DNA from: Carettochelys insculpta
Taxonomy: Eukaryota > Chordata > Testudines > Carettochelyidae
DNA length: 64,000 bases
Direction of reading: 5' to 3'
NCBI RefSeq assembly: GCF_033958435.1
Contig: NC_134161.1
Span: forward strand, 12,958,001 to 13,022,000
Below the pieces are notes generated by a model. That model saw only the letters and a list, made by a program, of their open reading frames with translations. It searched no databases and was not told the origin of the DNA. Shown piece by piece: positions 10,718 to 22,660 of the stretch. Position numbers and translations under genes: made by a program. The number at the start of each line of letters is the position of its first letter. Within the stretch, counting starts at the first letter, position 1.

Positions 10718-13373
10718 GTATGCACTGCACATAACAGGAGGGGCTGCCAAGTTAGGTGACTAACAGGGCACTGCAGGGCACTGTGATGAGTGAGACACCT
10801 CAGCCAAATCTTCTGAGTGCTGACCTGGATTGCATACCCTGCAGGAGAAGCCAGCCCTGTGCTGCCTGCCTGATGTCTGAATCGGATCAGGATACTTACT
10901 CCCTTCCCTTTCACAGCCATGAAATCCATCTCCCCTCCTCCCTCCCAACACCATACCGAACAAAAACAGCATCCTGTCTGTAAGTCCACTGCGGCAGCAT
11001 GCATGCGGTGATGGCCTTCCTGTTATTTAATTACGATCCTCGCTCCCTTTGCAGGAGTTGAATTTATTGAGTTCGCTCTGGCATTTTGCAAAATTCCTCT
11101 GGTCCAGGAGGATGTCTGGGAGCCAGGGTTTGGGTCCTACAGCTCTGACACAGATTATCTGGTTGCAGCAGGTTTGCCACATCTTGAAATTACAGTTGGT
11201 TTTGTGGGAGCCTCTTGGCTTGAGCCTGGATAGTTATTTAGCAGCGATGACGCTTGTCAAAACCCTTGCATCCAAAGAAATCCAGAGCCAGGCTCTCCAC
11301 AGAGTTAGAATTGAGCGCTTATCTCTAATTTCAGCCTGACCCAGAGATGCAATGAACTCAGTGGAAAAACTCTCAATCACTTCAGTAGACCCGTTAGCCC
11401 AACCCAATGGGACAAACCTCTTGGATGCTAACAACTAGGAACTTGAAAGGGTTTGACTCCAAACCTCATCCCATTTCTAGTACCTAGCCATCCTTCTGAG
11501 CTCCTCATACTATAAGATCTCTAATGGGCCAAATATTTCTGGTGTCTGTGGCCATCTCTGCTATGGGAGAGATGGGGAATTTATCACAGTCTGCTCATCC
11601 AGTTACAATGCCTTGGCTTTTGGTATGCAGCAGGTCTTGTGATGCACAACATCGAGTCTATAGATCTTGCAAGCCTTTGTCTACCTCTGGCAATCACCTT
11701 GCTAAGGAATAATAACCAATCTCCCATCTGGGTATGAGGAAAGTTTTGAAGACATTGATGAGATTAAGGATTGTCAGGTGGCAAAAAACAGACAAACAAC
11801 CCCCCAAAACAACAACAACAACAACAACAGACCAATCATTTCTTTGGGGCTCATGAGAAATAATGAAACACATTTTCCTCGAGGCCTCAATAGCGTAGTT
11901 CTGTACTAGATTAAAATCCTGATCCTCCACCACTGGAAACAATGTGAGTTTTGATCCAGCGTCTACTCTAACGATGATAAGAAAATTGATTTTTGTAGCT
12001 GTGTTGCTGGGGCAACGCATGGGGGTGGGGTGTAACCGCCAAGAGGGGGATGTGACCTCAGTGCAGGAGCCTCCACAGATTGAGCTAAAAGCCAGCTGGC
12101 TCCCAGCTAAGGCTGTAGAGATGACTCAGTCTCTCTCTCCGTAAGTGGTCTAAGTGCCACTAAATGGGACAGTGAACCGCACCCAGTAAGTGCGTGGGTG
12201 CACAGGGGCCACATGCACCCCCAGAATTTGCACCGTTTCCCCAAACTCAGCATCAGCTCCCCACCGCTTCCAGATAGTGTGGGGGTGGTCCCACCCCTCC
12301 CTCAGAGCAGTGCATCCCTAGAGCAGTGTGTGCCTCCTAACTCTGGTGGACGGGTGGGACAGGAGCAGGGGAAGTGAGTGGAGAAAAGGCAGGGAGGGGG
12401 CTACTAGTTGCCCCTATCTGTTGCCATTGGCTTCCCAGAATTAGATCTTGCTAGGTATGCTCATCATCTAGGTGGTACACAAGTCCCCTCTGTTCAGGTC
12501 TGACTCCAGTCCCCAGGATCTCCACACTAATAACTAGCAACAGCAAAGTTTGTGGGCTGGAGGAGAAATTGGAACAGCACCTCTTACTCATTGTGTCTTG
12601 GAAGCCTCTGCAGCATGAATGAGATCCCGTAGGCATACCCTACAGGAAACTAGGGTGTTTCTCTTGCACCCCAGAAGACACCACTAACACATCATTACCA
12701 TGTAGTCCTCAGCCATCTGGCAGCACCAAAGCTTGTGCACATGAAATTTCTCTGAGAGCCCAGCCTCGCAGAGGATAAACAATGAGTCAGCTAATCTAAA
12801 CCAAACTGGCCATAAAACGCAGGAGGTCAGCTCGGTACAAGATTGAAATCTTGAAAATCAAAATGCCTCTTAAAAGAGAAAAAATTCGTCGTACGAAAAA
12901 TATCTCCCTTGGCAGATGTGGAGAGAGAGGTACAGGGAAGGGGAATTAAGGACAAATGCGTGCTCTCACTCTGGTGCGCTGACAGCACTGTTAAGGGCAT
13001 GCTATAAATAGATACGTTCCTGCAACCCTCTTGCACTCTGGAACGAGGAGGCCAGTGTAAAGCTAATGGGTTGCAGTGAGTGGTTAGAGTTTGCCCCTCA
13101 GAAAAGACCGTGTGTCCCAACACACTCGCCCTGTCTGTAATTTTGTGGTGGCAGGAAGAAGGGTGGGATTGTAGTTGAGGAACTGGCCTGGGAGGCAGGT
13201 GCAAGTTCCCACCAGACTGAGAGAAAGGACAATGCCCCTGTTAGAGCGCTTTTCTACTGACTTGCTGGTGCTCTTGGGGAAGTCACAAGCTCCGTCATGG
13301 AACTTATATTTCTGTGCTATCTGAGCTCCATACAAGCCTTACTGCATTTATTTTTTTACTCTACAAGGCAGGG
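10718..13373. other. Non-coding stretch with an (AAC)n microsatellite
   Basis: A run of about eight AAC units lies at about 11,803-11,829, after a C-rich stretch. No gene or clear transposable element was recognised in the rest. Confidence 0.45.
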
Positions 13374-13645
13374 CAGTGTAATACTATTACTATTTGTGCT
13401 ATAGATGGGAAACCAAGGCACAGAGAAACTAAGTGGCTTGCCCAAGGTCACATGGAAACCATCATTTTGGCCCCCTTGCCCATCACTGGGGACAATAATA
13501 TTCCATTCACCCGTTTTGCTGACATAGATGGTCAGCTCTTTGGGGCAATCTCCACTGACAAGAAAGACAAAGGCTACGAGGGGAAACAGAAGCCCAGAGA
13601 AGCAAGTGACTTGACAAGGGGGCAGCACATAGTGGCAGAACAGTG
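13374..13645 (+). repeat. Two MIR-like fragments in tandem
   Basis: The first (to about 13,455) has 'AAGGCACAGAGAAACTAAGT' and 'GGCTTGCCCAAGGTCACA'. The second (about 13,560-13,645) has 'GAAGCCCAGAGAAGCAAGTG' and 'GGCAGAACAGTG'. Both match the core region of MIR-type SINEs. Both are old and diverged. Confidence 0.65.
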
Positions 13646-14394
13646 ACCTTCTACATCCCAGCCCTATCTATTGGACAGCAAGGCTCCATCTCTTCACTTT
13701 CTGCTGAGCCTTTCGCTTTCACTACCTATTGCCCTTCCCCTAAATATCTCATCAAAGGACCTTCATAGTATCTCTCTATCCCTCCCCCCTCTGCATCCTC
13801 TCGCTTGGCTGTGTGAACTCTGGTTGTTCTTAGGCTGCAGCATGGAGCCTTTTCCATGGGACAGTCAGGGAGCCCTTCCTTTCTCCTGATGGTCCTCCTC
13901 TCATTTTCTTTGTCCTAGTGCAGACTTGCTCAATTGAACCATTCCTTCCTATCTAGCAATTGCCTTTTCTCAGTCTGTGACAGTGGCTTCTCCTGTGGGC
14001 CAAGACATTCCTTTGTAAACTCCTGCAAGGTTCTTTCCTTGATGCGCTACTTATTTTCTGTCTGCTTTCTCCCTCTTGGATCATCTGCCAATACCAGCTT
14101 TGACGGGAAACTCTCCAATGCAAATGAAGCAAGGCCAGCAACCGCAGGCTGCATTGCCAACTGGTCCGTCCATCACCCGAGGGCTCAGTAGAGCACCCAG
14201 ATCCCAGTCCCCCTTAATCTTAATCAGGCTATATCTCCATTGCAACTGGAGGTGGGGTTGCAGCAGGTGGAGCCATACCTGAGCGAGTTCTGATCAAGCT
14301 AGCTCAACTAACCTGTTGGTGAAGCAGTGGAAGTGCAAGCTGCAGGAATCCACCTGGGACACTGGGCATGTGCCGTGGTGGCTATCATCAATGC
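13646..14394. other. Mostly unclassified; possible DNA-element end near 14.23 kb
   Basis: Sequence at about 14,228-14,345 ('GGCTATATCTCCATTGCA' and 'CAAGCTAGCTCAACTAAC') resembles the terminal region of non-autonomous hAT-like elements, but no partner end was found. The rest shows nothing. Confidence 0.35.
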
Positions 14395-14945
14395 TGCCTC
14401 AGGAGAACCCTAAATATCTCTTGAGAGGATGGGCGCACAAACACCGGAGTCCTGGAGGATTCGAACATGAGCAGCACTGAGGCCATTATCATTCAACGGC
14501 AACTTCACTGGACTGGTCACGTGATCTGGGTGTCTGGTCAGCGCCTCCCAAACCAGATTCTGGTTTCCGAGTTGGAAGAAGGACAGAGGAGTGCTGGGGG
14601 CCAGTGGAAGGGACGTAAGGACATGCGCAAGTCACACGTGAGAAGAGTGCAGCATCGGTGTTGACACTGGGGAGAAGCTTGCCCAGGACTGTGCCCAGGG
14701 GACAGCAGTAATCCAGGAGGGGGTGACACAGTTTGAGCAATCCCACCACAGTGCAGACGAGGAGAGGCAGAGAAGAGAAGATCAGCAAAAGCTGCCCCAT
14801 GTCCCTCTAACGGCTACCAGCACCTGCCCCTTCTGTGGTAAGACCTGCGGCTGCAGCGCCAGGCTGGTCAGCCATCAACGGACTCACAAATAGGAGGGTG
14901 ACATGAAGACGTCCTCCTCGTTATCGAGTGACTGCCTAGCAGAAG
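14395..14945 (+). mobile_element. Zinc-finger LINE, copy 2 (3' fragment)
   Basis: The translation retains 'MSSTEAIIIQRQLHWTGHVI', matching 'MSIEAMILKAQLHWTGHII' of the copy at 5.9-6.9 kb. It runs on through 'RLPNQILVSELEEGQRSAGG' and ends, after frame changes, in the CCHH finger 'CPFCGKTCGCSARLVSHQRT' at about 14,827-14,886 followed by a stop. It lacks the endonuclease and catalytic RT, so it is inactive. The tail 'TGACTGCCTAGCAGA' resembles the tails of the other two copies. Confidence 0.8.
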
Positions 14946-16282
14946 AACAAGGTGGCTGGCCCAGCTGCTGTAGCTTTGCTGCTGCTGTTACTCAACCTAG
15001 CGCTACCTGCAGTAAGTCTACAAGTGCTGCAGTCACGCCTCATGTCGCAGGGTCGCCTTTGGGAGTGGGGGTTTGGAACCCGTGGCCAGAGCTGAATGAC
15101 AGGGCCCACCTCAACTTTTCCTGACCCTGGGGAAGTGCCGGTAACTCTGCTTCTGTTGTCTGTCAGGAGGGGGAAGGGCTAATATTTTCACCCCCCTTTA
15201 ACCTGTCTCCCTGTCTTGTCTTTCTCCCTTGCATTCCCTTACCTCCAAATTCCCGCTTTGGGGACCCTGGCAAAGAGAAAAGCGATGCCTGCGGCCAGTT
15301 GACAGCTCTGCCATTAGACTGTGTGGGTTTCGTGTTTGACTCTAATCCCACAGTTTACACAGCAGAGCCCTGGGCCAAACGGAATGACTCCAAGAACCTG
15401 CCAGAAACCTCAGCTTTTCCTAAGCCTTATAAACAGTTTCCTGCCTCCAGTCCTACACCTGCTCCCCGTGTCTCATGGCACTCCTTACACCAGGGCACAG
15501 AGCAGGAAGGGATGGTGGTGACCCCAGGGGATAAGGGAAGCCTGGAAGGGCTGAACTAGGCTCCCACAACCATCTCCTTCCCTGCTTTCCCCTCAGCTTT
15601 CATATCCTGCAGCTGCTTGGCAGGCACTGCTCTGACCACTCTGCCTGCCTTGAAACTGGCAGCATCTCCTGCCAATGTGAGCTAATTACGTGAAGTGCAG
15701 CGTCTCCCCAGGGACAATGTCGTTTTTCCTGGCAAGCCAGGTGCCTGCTGTGTCCAAAAACACATTCCTGCCTCGAGCAGTTTGCTGAGCTTTTTTTTTA
15801 ATCTGACAGTTCCTCTCAGGCTAGAGCATCCTGATGAGCAAGAGGCCGGACGTCCAGTGCTCACTAGACTTGACTCTCCCCTCGTCATGCACCACAGAGA
15901 TAGGGACATTGTCCAGCCCGAGTTCTCTCAGCCAGGTTATTTGCAAGTCTTTGGGCTGATTGCAGCTTGGGAAATAAATGGGACTTTCAGGCAGAGTCAC
16001 TCAATGTCTCTCCCTTCCCAGGAGTGTGTGTGTGGGGGAGGGTTCTCTCTTTTTTTTGATAGGTCTTCGAATCAATTAGAATGTCTTCTCTTTCGGGTGA
16101 GATTTTCTTCCCTCCACATTGCCTGCTCTTACAGAAAATGGTCCTCTTGTGTTTGGGACATTACATCCCTCTGGTGGGATAAAGCCAGCTAGCACCACGA
16201 CTCCCACTCTGCACCAGTCAGGATACATGAGTCAGATGGTGGAAACCTTTGGTTTAAATGCAACAGCATGGGGCTAAATAGG
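14946..16282. other. No recognised feature
   Basis: An open frame of 165 codons (15,695-16,192, plus) has no recognisable domain, overlaps open frames on the other strand and contains low-complexity T and GT runs. It is not annotated as a gene. Confidence 0.4.
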
Positions 16283-16780
16283 AAAAAAGTAAGACTGTCC
16301 ATCCTGAGTCAGAGCAAAGGTCCATCTAACCCAGTATCCTGTCTTCTGACAGTGGCCAATGCCAGGTGCCCCACAGGAATGAACAGAACAGGGAATCAAG
16401 TGATCTCTCCCGTCACCCAGCTCCCAGCCTCTGACAAACAGAGGTGAGGGACACCATTCCTACCCATCCTGGCTAATAGCCATTGATGGACCCAACCTCC
16501 ATGTATTTATCTAGCTCTTTTCTGAACCCTCTTAACATCCTTGTCTTCACAACCTCCTCTGGTGAGGAGTGCCACAGGGCTGACTGTGTGCTGAGTGAGC
16601 AAATACTTCCTTCTGTTTGTTTTAAATCTGCTACTTATTAATTTCATTTGGTGACCCCTAGTTCTTGTGTTATGGGAACAAGTAAATAATGTTCCTTATT
16701 CACTTTCTCAGCACCAGTCATGGTTTTATAGACCTCTATCATATTTCTCTTGGTTTTCTCTTTTCTAAGATGAAAAGCCC
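16283..16780 (-). mobile_element. CR1-type LINE 3' portion
   Basis: On the plus strand one reads 'GGTCCATCTAACCCAGTATC', 'CTGTCTTCTGACAGTGGCCA' and 'GCTAATAGCCATTGATGGAC', then 'GAGGAGTGCCACAGGGCTGA'. This is the antisense of a LINE 3' end present four more times here (19.7, 48, 49.9 and 61.9 kb). Stops interrupt the coding part. Confidence 0.8.
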
Positions 16781-17875
16781 CAGGAAGGCCAGAAATGCCC
16801 CTAAAACAAAATAATCAATACCTGCAATCTGCTCTCCTTTACTGCCTGGTACAAATATCCTACTGGGGCTAATGAACAGGGGTACTGCTCCAGGGATAGC
16901 CCCTCTGTATGCCTGCACAACCTGTGGAAGGACTTCAGAGATTGCTTCCCAGAGAATCCACCCTAATCCCACTGCTGAGTGGATTTCCCTAGAGTGTAGT
17001 ACAATTTACGCCCTCACCCCTAGCTCACTGAGAATGTATCTACTTCATAGCTTAAAAAAAACAAGGGCAAAATTGAATTCCAGGGTAACAATCCCAACAG
17101 TGAGATTCTGGGGGAAAAGATAACAGCAATCATAATAAATCTCCTTTGCTCTTCTACTCTTCCTTCCCTCTTAGGCTTGCAAGGCATGAATTAGTTAATC
17201 TTGGCAATGCCGCCAAATCCCTTGTGACCCTCATTTTAGAGCTGTGGGAAATGGAGGCACAGACCAAGTTCTTGGCCAATGGAATCATTAGTGGCAGAGT
17301 CAGGATGGGAAACCAGGAGTCCTGAATCTTTTCCTCCCTTTCCCACTGATTCCCAGCCTCAAATCATATGACAACACCAGAAACCCTGGCTAGCTTCCTA
17401 ACCCTGGAATTCCCATTTCCAGCCAGAGGATGAGAACAAGCTATGATGTTATTCCAGGGCTACGATGTCATTGTTTTACTACCAGGTCATCACAGCTGTG
17501 ACACTTAATTTTTTTCTTTTTGTGTGTAAGACAAAACCAAGCCATTGCCACAGGCTCTTTAGCCAGTAGAGGTAGAACATATATGCAAAATAAAATAAAC
17601 TATGTGATGATTGGCTGCTTTATCCTCTGTGGTTTCATAGTATTCTGGAAGATGATGGAGATAATCATTTTTCCTCTTATTTGTTTTTCTCCCTCTTTCT
17701 CTTGAACAAACAAAACACTAAGGTCACAAACAAGCAGGAGTTACTTGTTATGGTACCGTGATGTGGAACGCACAGACAGGAAATAGTGAATAAGATAACC
17801 ACATTAATGATGAAAAGATGCCTTGTTTCGTGCTTGGGCTTGTTTATTTTTTTACTCTTCCTCTCTGGAGTAACT
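16781..17875. other. Unclassified, with a MIR-like fragment
   Basis: A MIR-like core fragment ('CCCTCATTTTAGAGCTGTGG', 'AATGGAGGCACAGACCAAG') lies at about 17,225-17,325. The rest shows nothing recognisable. Confidence 0.45.
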
Positions 17876-18168
17876 TAGAATCATAGACCCTAGGGCTGGA
17901 AGAAACCTCCGGAGGTCATCAAGTCCAGACCTCTGGTCAAAGCAGGACCAACCCTAACTAAATCATTCCAGCTAGGACTCTGTCAAACTGGAACTTAAAA
18001 ACCTCTCGGGATGGCAATTCCACCACCTCTCTAGATAACCCATTCCAATGCTTCACCACTCTCCTAGTGAAACAGTTTTTCCTAATATCCAACTTAGACC
18101 TCCCGCTCTGTAACTTGAGACCATTGCTCCCTGTTCTGCCATCTGTCAAGAAACAATGCAAAGACAAG
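17876..18168 (-). mobile_element. CR1 LINE 3' end
   Basis: The plus strand starts 'AGAATCATAGACCCTAGGGC', the reverse complement of a CR1 terminus. The minus-strand translation from 18,167 gives 'RSKLDIRKNCFTRRVVKHWN' and 'LPSREVFKFQFDRVLAGMI', the conserved C-terminus of the CR1 ORF2 protein. Confidence 0.9.
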
Positions 18169-18720
18169 TGGCTTTATCTGATCCACATATGGAGCAAGTT
18201 CTTCAGGATGGGGTCATTTTCAGGCGCCTTTGCAGACAGACCAGCACAATGGAATGCTAATCCTGACTAGGGCCTGTGGACATTATTGTAATAGAAGCAT
18301 TTATCTAGGTAGCGCTGATGCGATGAGGTGCACATATGTGTGGATGCAACAAGTTTTATAGGTTCTACAAAACCCAGAAGCTATGATGAATGATTGAGCA
18401 TTGTCTACTGGTGCCTTATTTATTAACTACATAATATGGAGCACATGAGTATCAGTGCCAATGACTAGCAATCTGTGGATTTTCCGTCCTGCTTCTCACT
18501 GTAGTCCCTAAGCACCAAGGCATTGCTGGGTTAACCCTAACCTGTGATTGTTTAGATAGGACTTCAAAGCATTGGCCATTGGTTATGACGACTCTCCTAG
18601 CAGGGCTGTTACAGTGACCTGGTTCATTACGAGTCTACATCCATAGTACAGCCGTATGAACAGGGCTAACCAATCAGACTGCAAATTGCTAACTGCATCG
18701 CCTGTTAGGATACGTTAAGG

Positions 18721-19435
18721 CAGGCGTGGTCAATAATGTTGATAGGGTACCACTTGAAGATTTTGGTATGTGGTCAAGGGCTGCACTTTACTATGGAGCA
18801 GGTGCAGGGCCAGGGCTGGAGGTGGTGTGCAGAAGGGAGCTTGGGGTAGGGGGCTGGTGTGCAGGATAGGTGCAGGGTCTGAAAGGGGGTTTGGCTGAAG
18901 GAGGGGGTTGTGACCTGGGGCAGGCAATTGGGCTGCAAGGTCAGGAAGGGGGAGGTGTGCAGGAGAGGATTCTGGCCTGGGGCAGGAATGCAGGAGAGGG
19001 GGCAGGGTCTGGGAGGGAGTTGGGGTGTGGGGCCGGAAAGATGCTGTGGCTGGGAGCAGCTTATTTAAGAAGCGTCTGGCCAGCAGCACTCTCATGCAGA
19101 CTTCCCTCCCTGCCAGCAGCCCCAGCCCCCTGGCTACTCCATGTGTCTCTTCATGCTGTGGTGGGAGGGCTCTGCAAACTGCCCCCACCCCCAGCAAAAT
19201 CTCTCAGCCCCTATTGTCTAGAAACCAACCAATGAGACCTGAGAAATTGCACTGTACCGCCCCAGACCCCAGCAAAATTTCTCACGTCCCATTGGTTGGC
19301 CAATAGGAACTGAGACACTTTTCTGGGGGCAGGGGCAGCAGAGTGTCACCTTCCAAAACAGGAGCAGGCCACTGGCCAGATTAAAAGGCGAGGTGGGCCA
19401 GATCTTGCCCATGGGCTGCATCTTGCCTGCTTCTG
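18721..19435. mobile_element. hAT-like DNA element, 715 bp, with 8-bp target-site duplication
   Basis: The element begins 'CAGGCGTGGTCAATAATG' and, read from the other end, 'CAGAAGCAGGCAAGATGC'. It is flanked by CGTTAAGG (18,713-18,720) and CTTTAAGG (19,436-19,443), an 8-bp duplication with one mismatch, as expected for hAT. The 'GGTCAAGGGCTGCACTTTA' phrase after the left end is typical of these families. The GC-rich interior has no transposase frame. Confidence 0.75.
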
Positions 19436-19656
19436 CTTTAAGGACTGCCTCAGAGTTAAGGGCAGAGCCTTGGGAAATCCTGTCTAAGGAGACAGCAGAG
19501 CTGCTCTCAGTGCTGTAGAGTCCGTGATCAAGGTCAGCTGCATCTCATCCAATGAAATCCTTTTACGCTTGCCATGTTCCAATCCAGTGAAACTGCTTTT
19601 CTATGCTGGGTGAAGTGATCCTTCTGCTGTTTTATGCCTTAGTTACTCCACAGGTA

Positions 19657-19885
19657 TCAGAACATAAGAACGGCCACGCTGGGTCAGACCAAAGGTCCAT
19701 CTAGCCAATACCAAGTGCCCCAGAGGGAGTGAACCAAACAGCTAATGATCTCTCTCCTGCCATCCATCTCCAGCCTCTGACAAAGAGAGGCTAGGGACAC
19801 CATTCCTTACCCACCCTGGCTAATAGCCATTAAGGGACCTAACCTCCATGAATTTATCTAGCTCTTTTTTAAATCCTGCTATAGT
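19657..19885 (-). mobile_element. CR1-type LINE 3' end, truncated
   Basis: The plus strand reads 'AGAACATAAGAACGGCCACG', 'CTGGGTCAGACCAAAGGTCC' and 'GCTAATAGCCATTAAGGGAC'. This is the same LINE 3' end as at 16.3 kb. It breaks off near 'CTCTTTTTTAAATCCTGCTA'. Confidence 0.85.
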
Positions 19886-20474
19886 TTAAGAACATAAGAA
19901 AATTATGAGGTTATTGTAGTGCTTAGTAAGTTAGGACTTGTGTGTTGGAGGTTAGAATTCACCCATCATGAATAGTATTAATAAGCACATGTGAAAGTTA
20001 CTGGAGTCATCCATGCCATTCGACCTCTGTGCTATCACCCCATGTCACCATAGACTGCATGGCATTCTTTCCAGACAATACCCCATTGATTTCCTGAGCC
20101 AATGCCAACTGTAAAGGCTTCATTTACACTGTACAAGGTCCAAGTGACCTGATATGTCATTGGAAATGTCTTGCACAATGTACAAATTGTGTACGTTTGC
20201 ACATCAGATCACGAGTATAAAATCAGAGGAGGTCTGCTTGGGGATCAGCAGCATAATAGGGGCCTTATGGCCTACCAGGGGAGGTACAGTGGGTCTTTCT
20301 CAGTGGAAGACCCATGAATGTCATTGATGTCTCTCTTTGTCTTCATTTAAACAAAATGTCCTTTAAAAAACACATCCAAAGAACTCAGTTGGCCAGGGCT
20401 TGGGTCTGAGTCCTCATAAATGTTTCCCTCCTGTTATATAGCCAATACATAGCTTAGCCTGCCTGGAAAATGTC
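19886..20474. other. No recognised feature
   Basis: Unclassified sequence. A second 'AAGAACATAAGAA' string lies just right of the preceding LINE end, at about 19,887-19,899. Confidence 0.35.
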
Positions 20475-20667
20475 TGCCCTGGAAAAGAATCTGAGGGGTC
20501 GCCGTGTTAGTCTGTATCTGCAAAAACAACAAGCAGTCCCGTGGCACCTTATAGACTAGCAGATTTTTTGGAGCATAAGCTTTCGTGGGCAAAGACCCAC
20601 TTCATCAAATGCAGCAACAACAACAACCCAACAGATGCAACTTCTCACTGTTTTTGCCCTGGAAAAG
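20475..20667 (+). mobile_element. tRNA-derived SINE (tortoise pol III type) with 13-bp target-site duplication
   Basis: The body at 20,488-20,654 starts 'TCTGAGGGGTCGCCGTGTTA', followed by 'GTCTGTATCTGCAAAAACAA' and 'GTGGCACCTTATAGACTAGC', then 'GCATAAGCTTTCGTGGGC' and 'GACCCACTTCATCA'. This order is characteristic of the SINE found throughout cryptodiran turtles. Identical 13-bp repeats TGCCCTGGAAAAG flank it at 20,475-20,487 and 20,655-20,667. This is the only ordinary, non-foldback copy in the window. Confidence 0.9.
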
Positions 20668-22185
20668 CTGTGTTCAGAGCAGAAGAATAGAGGCACATTG
20701 GCAGAAATGTGGTGAGCTGAGGCCTGGGGCTGGATGGACTAGCATGCCTCAGCAGATGCGACCAAGAGCTTGAATAGTCAGGCTTCTATGAGGCAGAAGA
20801 GGTTTGTTAGTGTCAGGTCCATGGAGGATGTTGCAGGATGAGGCTGAGATGCACTGGCTGTGCTGTGGTGGTGGAGAGGAGAGGCTTAGGGCTAGAAGAA
20901 AGGGGTGCTGTCAGTAAGGAGTGAGGGGCACAGGCAGAGCTCAATGTACTGCGGAAGGGGGCTAGCCAGGAGGACTGACAAATTTTCCCAGAACTCGATG
21001 GCAGAAGTGCACCTGGTGTCTTCAAGACAACCCCTCTCTGTGGTTGTAGACAGAGGTGCATTTTGCTTGGAACAAATTTACATGAACAAACAAGCATCTC
21101 AGTGGGGCTGATAGGGAATTACAGTGAGGCAAGGGAAGAGGGGTTGCTGAAGGGCAATGTAGACCAGAGAACAGCCCAGCCACTGATCTTGAATACAAGA
21201 GAATCCTGCCCATCCTTTGCCGCCAGAGAGACCTCTCTTCACAATAGCTTACAGCCTCACCTAGTAGCTGCACAGGCCCAGACAGGCAGGGTGCTTCTGT
21301 TATTCCTCTTGCTCTGAATAAACTAGCTGCAAACTAGCAGCTTTTTGCCCCCACTCCCTATGGTCCCTTTGTTCCCGGTGCTCCCCTTCAGTGCCTGAGG
21401 TGCACACAAGTGGTCCTGAAGCCTTCAGCATGACTGGCCTATGCCTAGGTTAGACTTTGCTTTCTCCTACAGCTTCAAAGAGCTGGGGCCACACTCTGAA
21501 ACTGGCCTCAGCTGGCGCAGGAGCGAACCCATCCCAGGACATCCTGCTGACCCGCAAAGAGGAAGCTGCAGGATGGAGAGGGGGAAGTGTCATTCTGACA
21601 CATCCTGCCCCATCAGCATACAGCTCCCTTTGAAAAGAGTGGTGATGAAAAGGAAGCACTTTGAGTTTCTCAGCAAACACTCCCCTGCCTGGGGAGATAA
21701 CCCCAGCCCAACATTGGCTCGGGCCCCCAAGAGGACAGGAAGTCGCACTTCATCTTTCTCACATGAAAGCTTGGAACGGGACCCAGCCAGCCAAGATCCA
21801 GGGTGTTCATCTAGCTTTGGCAGCAGCCTCCCAGCATCACCTCCCAGAGCAAATGCACCGGGCCTGATTCTCTCCTTGCTGATATTCACCTAGCCCCAGT
21901 GATGGCTGCTCAGTCGCAAGACAGGAACCAAGAGCAGAACTGGGCCCCAAAGGGGATTTTAGGATGAGAAAAGAAGGGTAGGGTCAGATCCTTAGTGTAA
22001 TTTGACACAGACGCTTTGACTCCGATGGAGCTAAACTGATTGACGCTGGCCAAGGGGCTGGACCTAAGGGTGCCTACAGGTGACCGTGGTGCCTGGTGCT
22101 AGACTGGGGTCCTCTGTTGCAGATGCAGCAAACGCTGAGCAGTGCAAGCTTCTCTCATGCCACCTTGCCCCACAAACACACCTCA
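20668..22185. other. No recognised feature
   Basis: Overlapping open frames occur around 21,440-21,893 (up to 150 codons) on both strands, with no domain. Treated as non-coding. Confidence 0.4.
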
Positions 22186-22272
22186 CCTGCTAGGATCCTT
22201 TGGGCAGGGGGCTGGACTCAATGACCTCCTGAGGTCTCTTCCAACTCCAGGACTCTCTGATTCTATGATCCT
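22186..22272 (+). mobile_element. CR1 LINE 3' terminus
   Basis: It contains 'GGGGGCTGGACTCAATGACC', 'TCCTGAGGTCTCTTCCAACT' and the terminal 'GATTCTATGAT'. Only the last 90 bp or so of the element remain. Confidence 0.85.
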
Positions 22273-22660
22273 CTTAAGCACTAAGACAGGCACCTTGTCT
22301 CCAATGCCCATTCAGTCTTTGTCAGGCTGCTACTGAGACCCGCAAACTGGGGTGTCCTTAGGCCATATGGGCACTTCTCCACAGAGAGAAACAAATGAAT
22401 GCCAGGTGATAAATGAGCACAACCCACCACTACATGGGGATAAGGTCTCGAATACTTGACTTGGCCTTCACAGTTTATCATTCGGCTGCCCCTGCTCAAT
22501 AAAGGGCCGTGCAAAATTATCTCCCTTCCCAGGGGAGTTGTGTAGTGTGCAGCTCAACACGTCCATGCTGCATAGGAACTCTCCAATCATGTGCTTGGAA
22601 CAGTGAAATGTTATCTCTGTTGTCAAGAGGCTGTCTCCTTCTGGGTGTCCTTGTCTTCAC

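Noticed and set aside
11803..11829. CRISPR-like or functional tandem array
   Set aside because: It is a plain AAC microsatellite in vertebrate DNA.
15695..16192. 165-codon open frame, plus strand
   Set aside because: No recognisable domain, low-complexity runs, open frames on the other strand over the same bases and no splice context.
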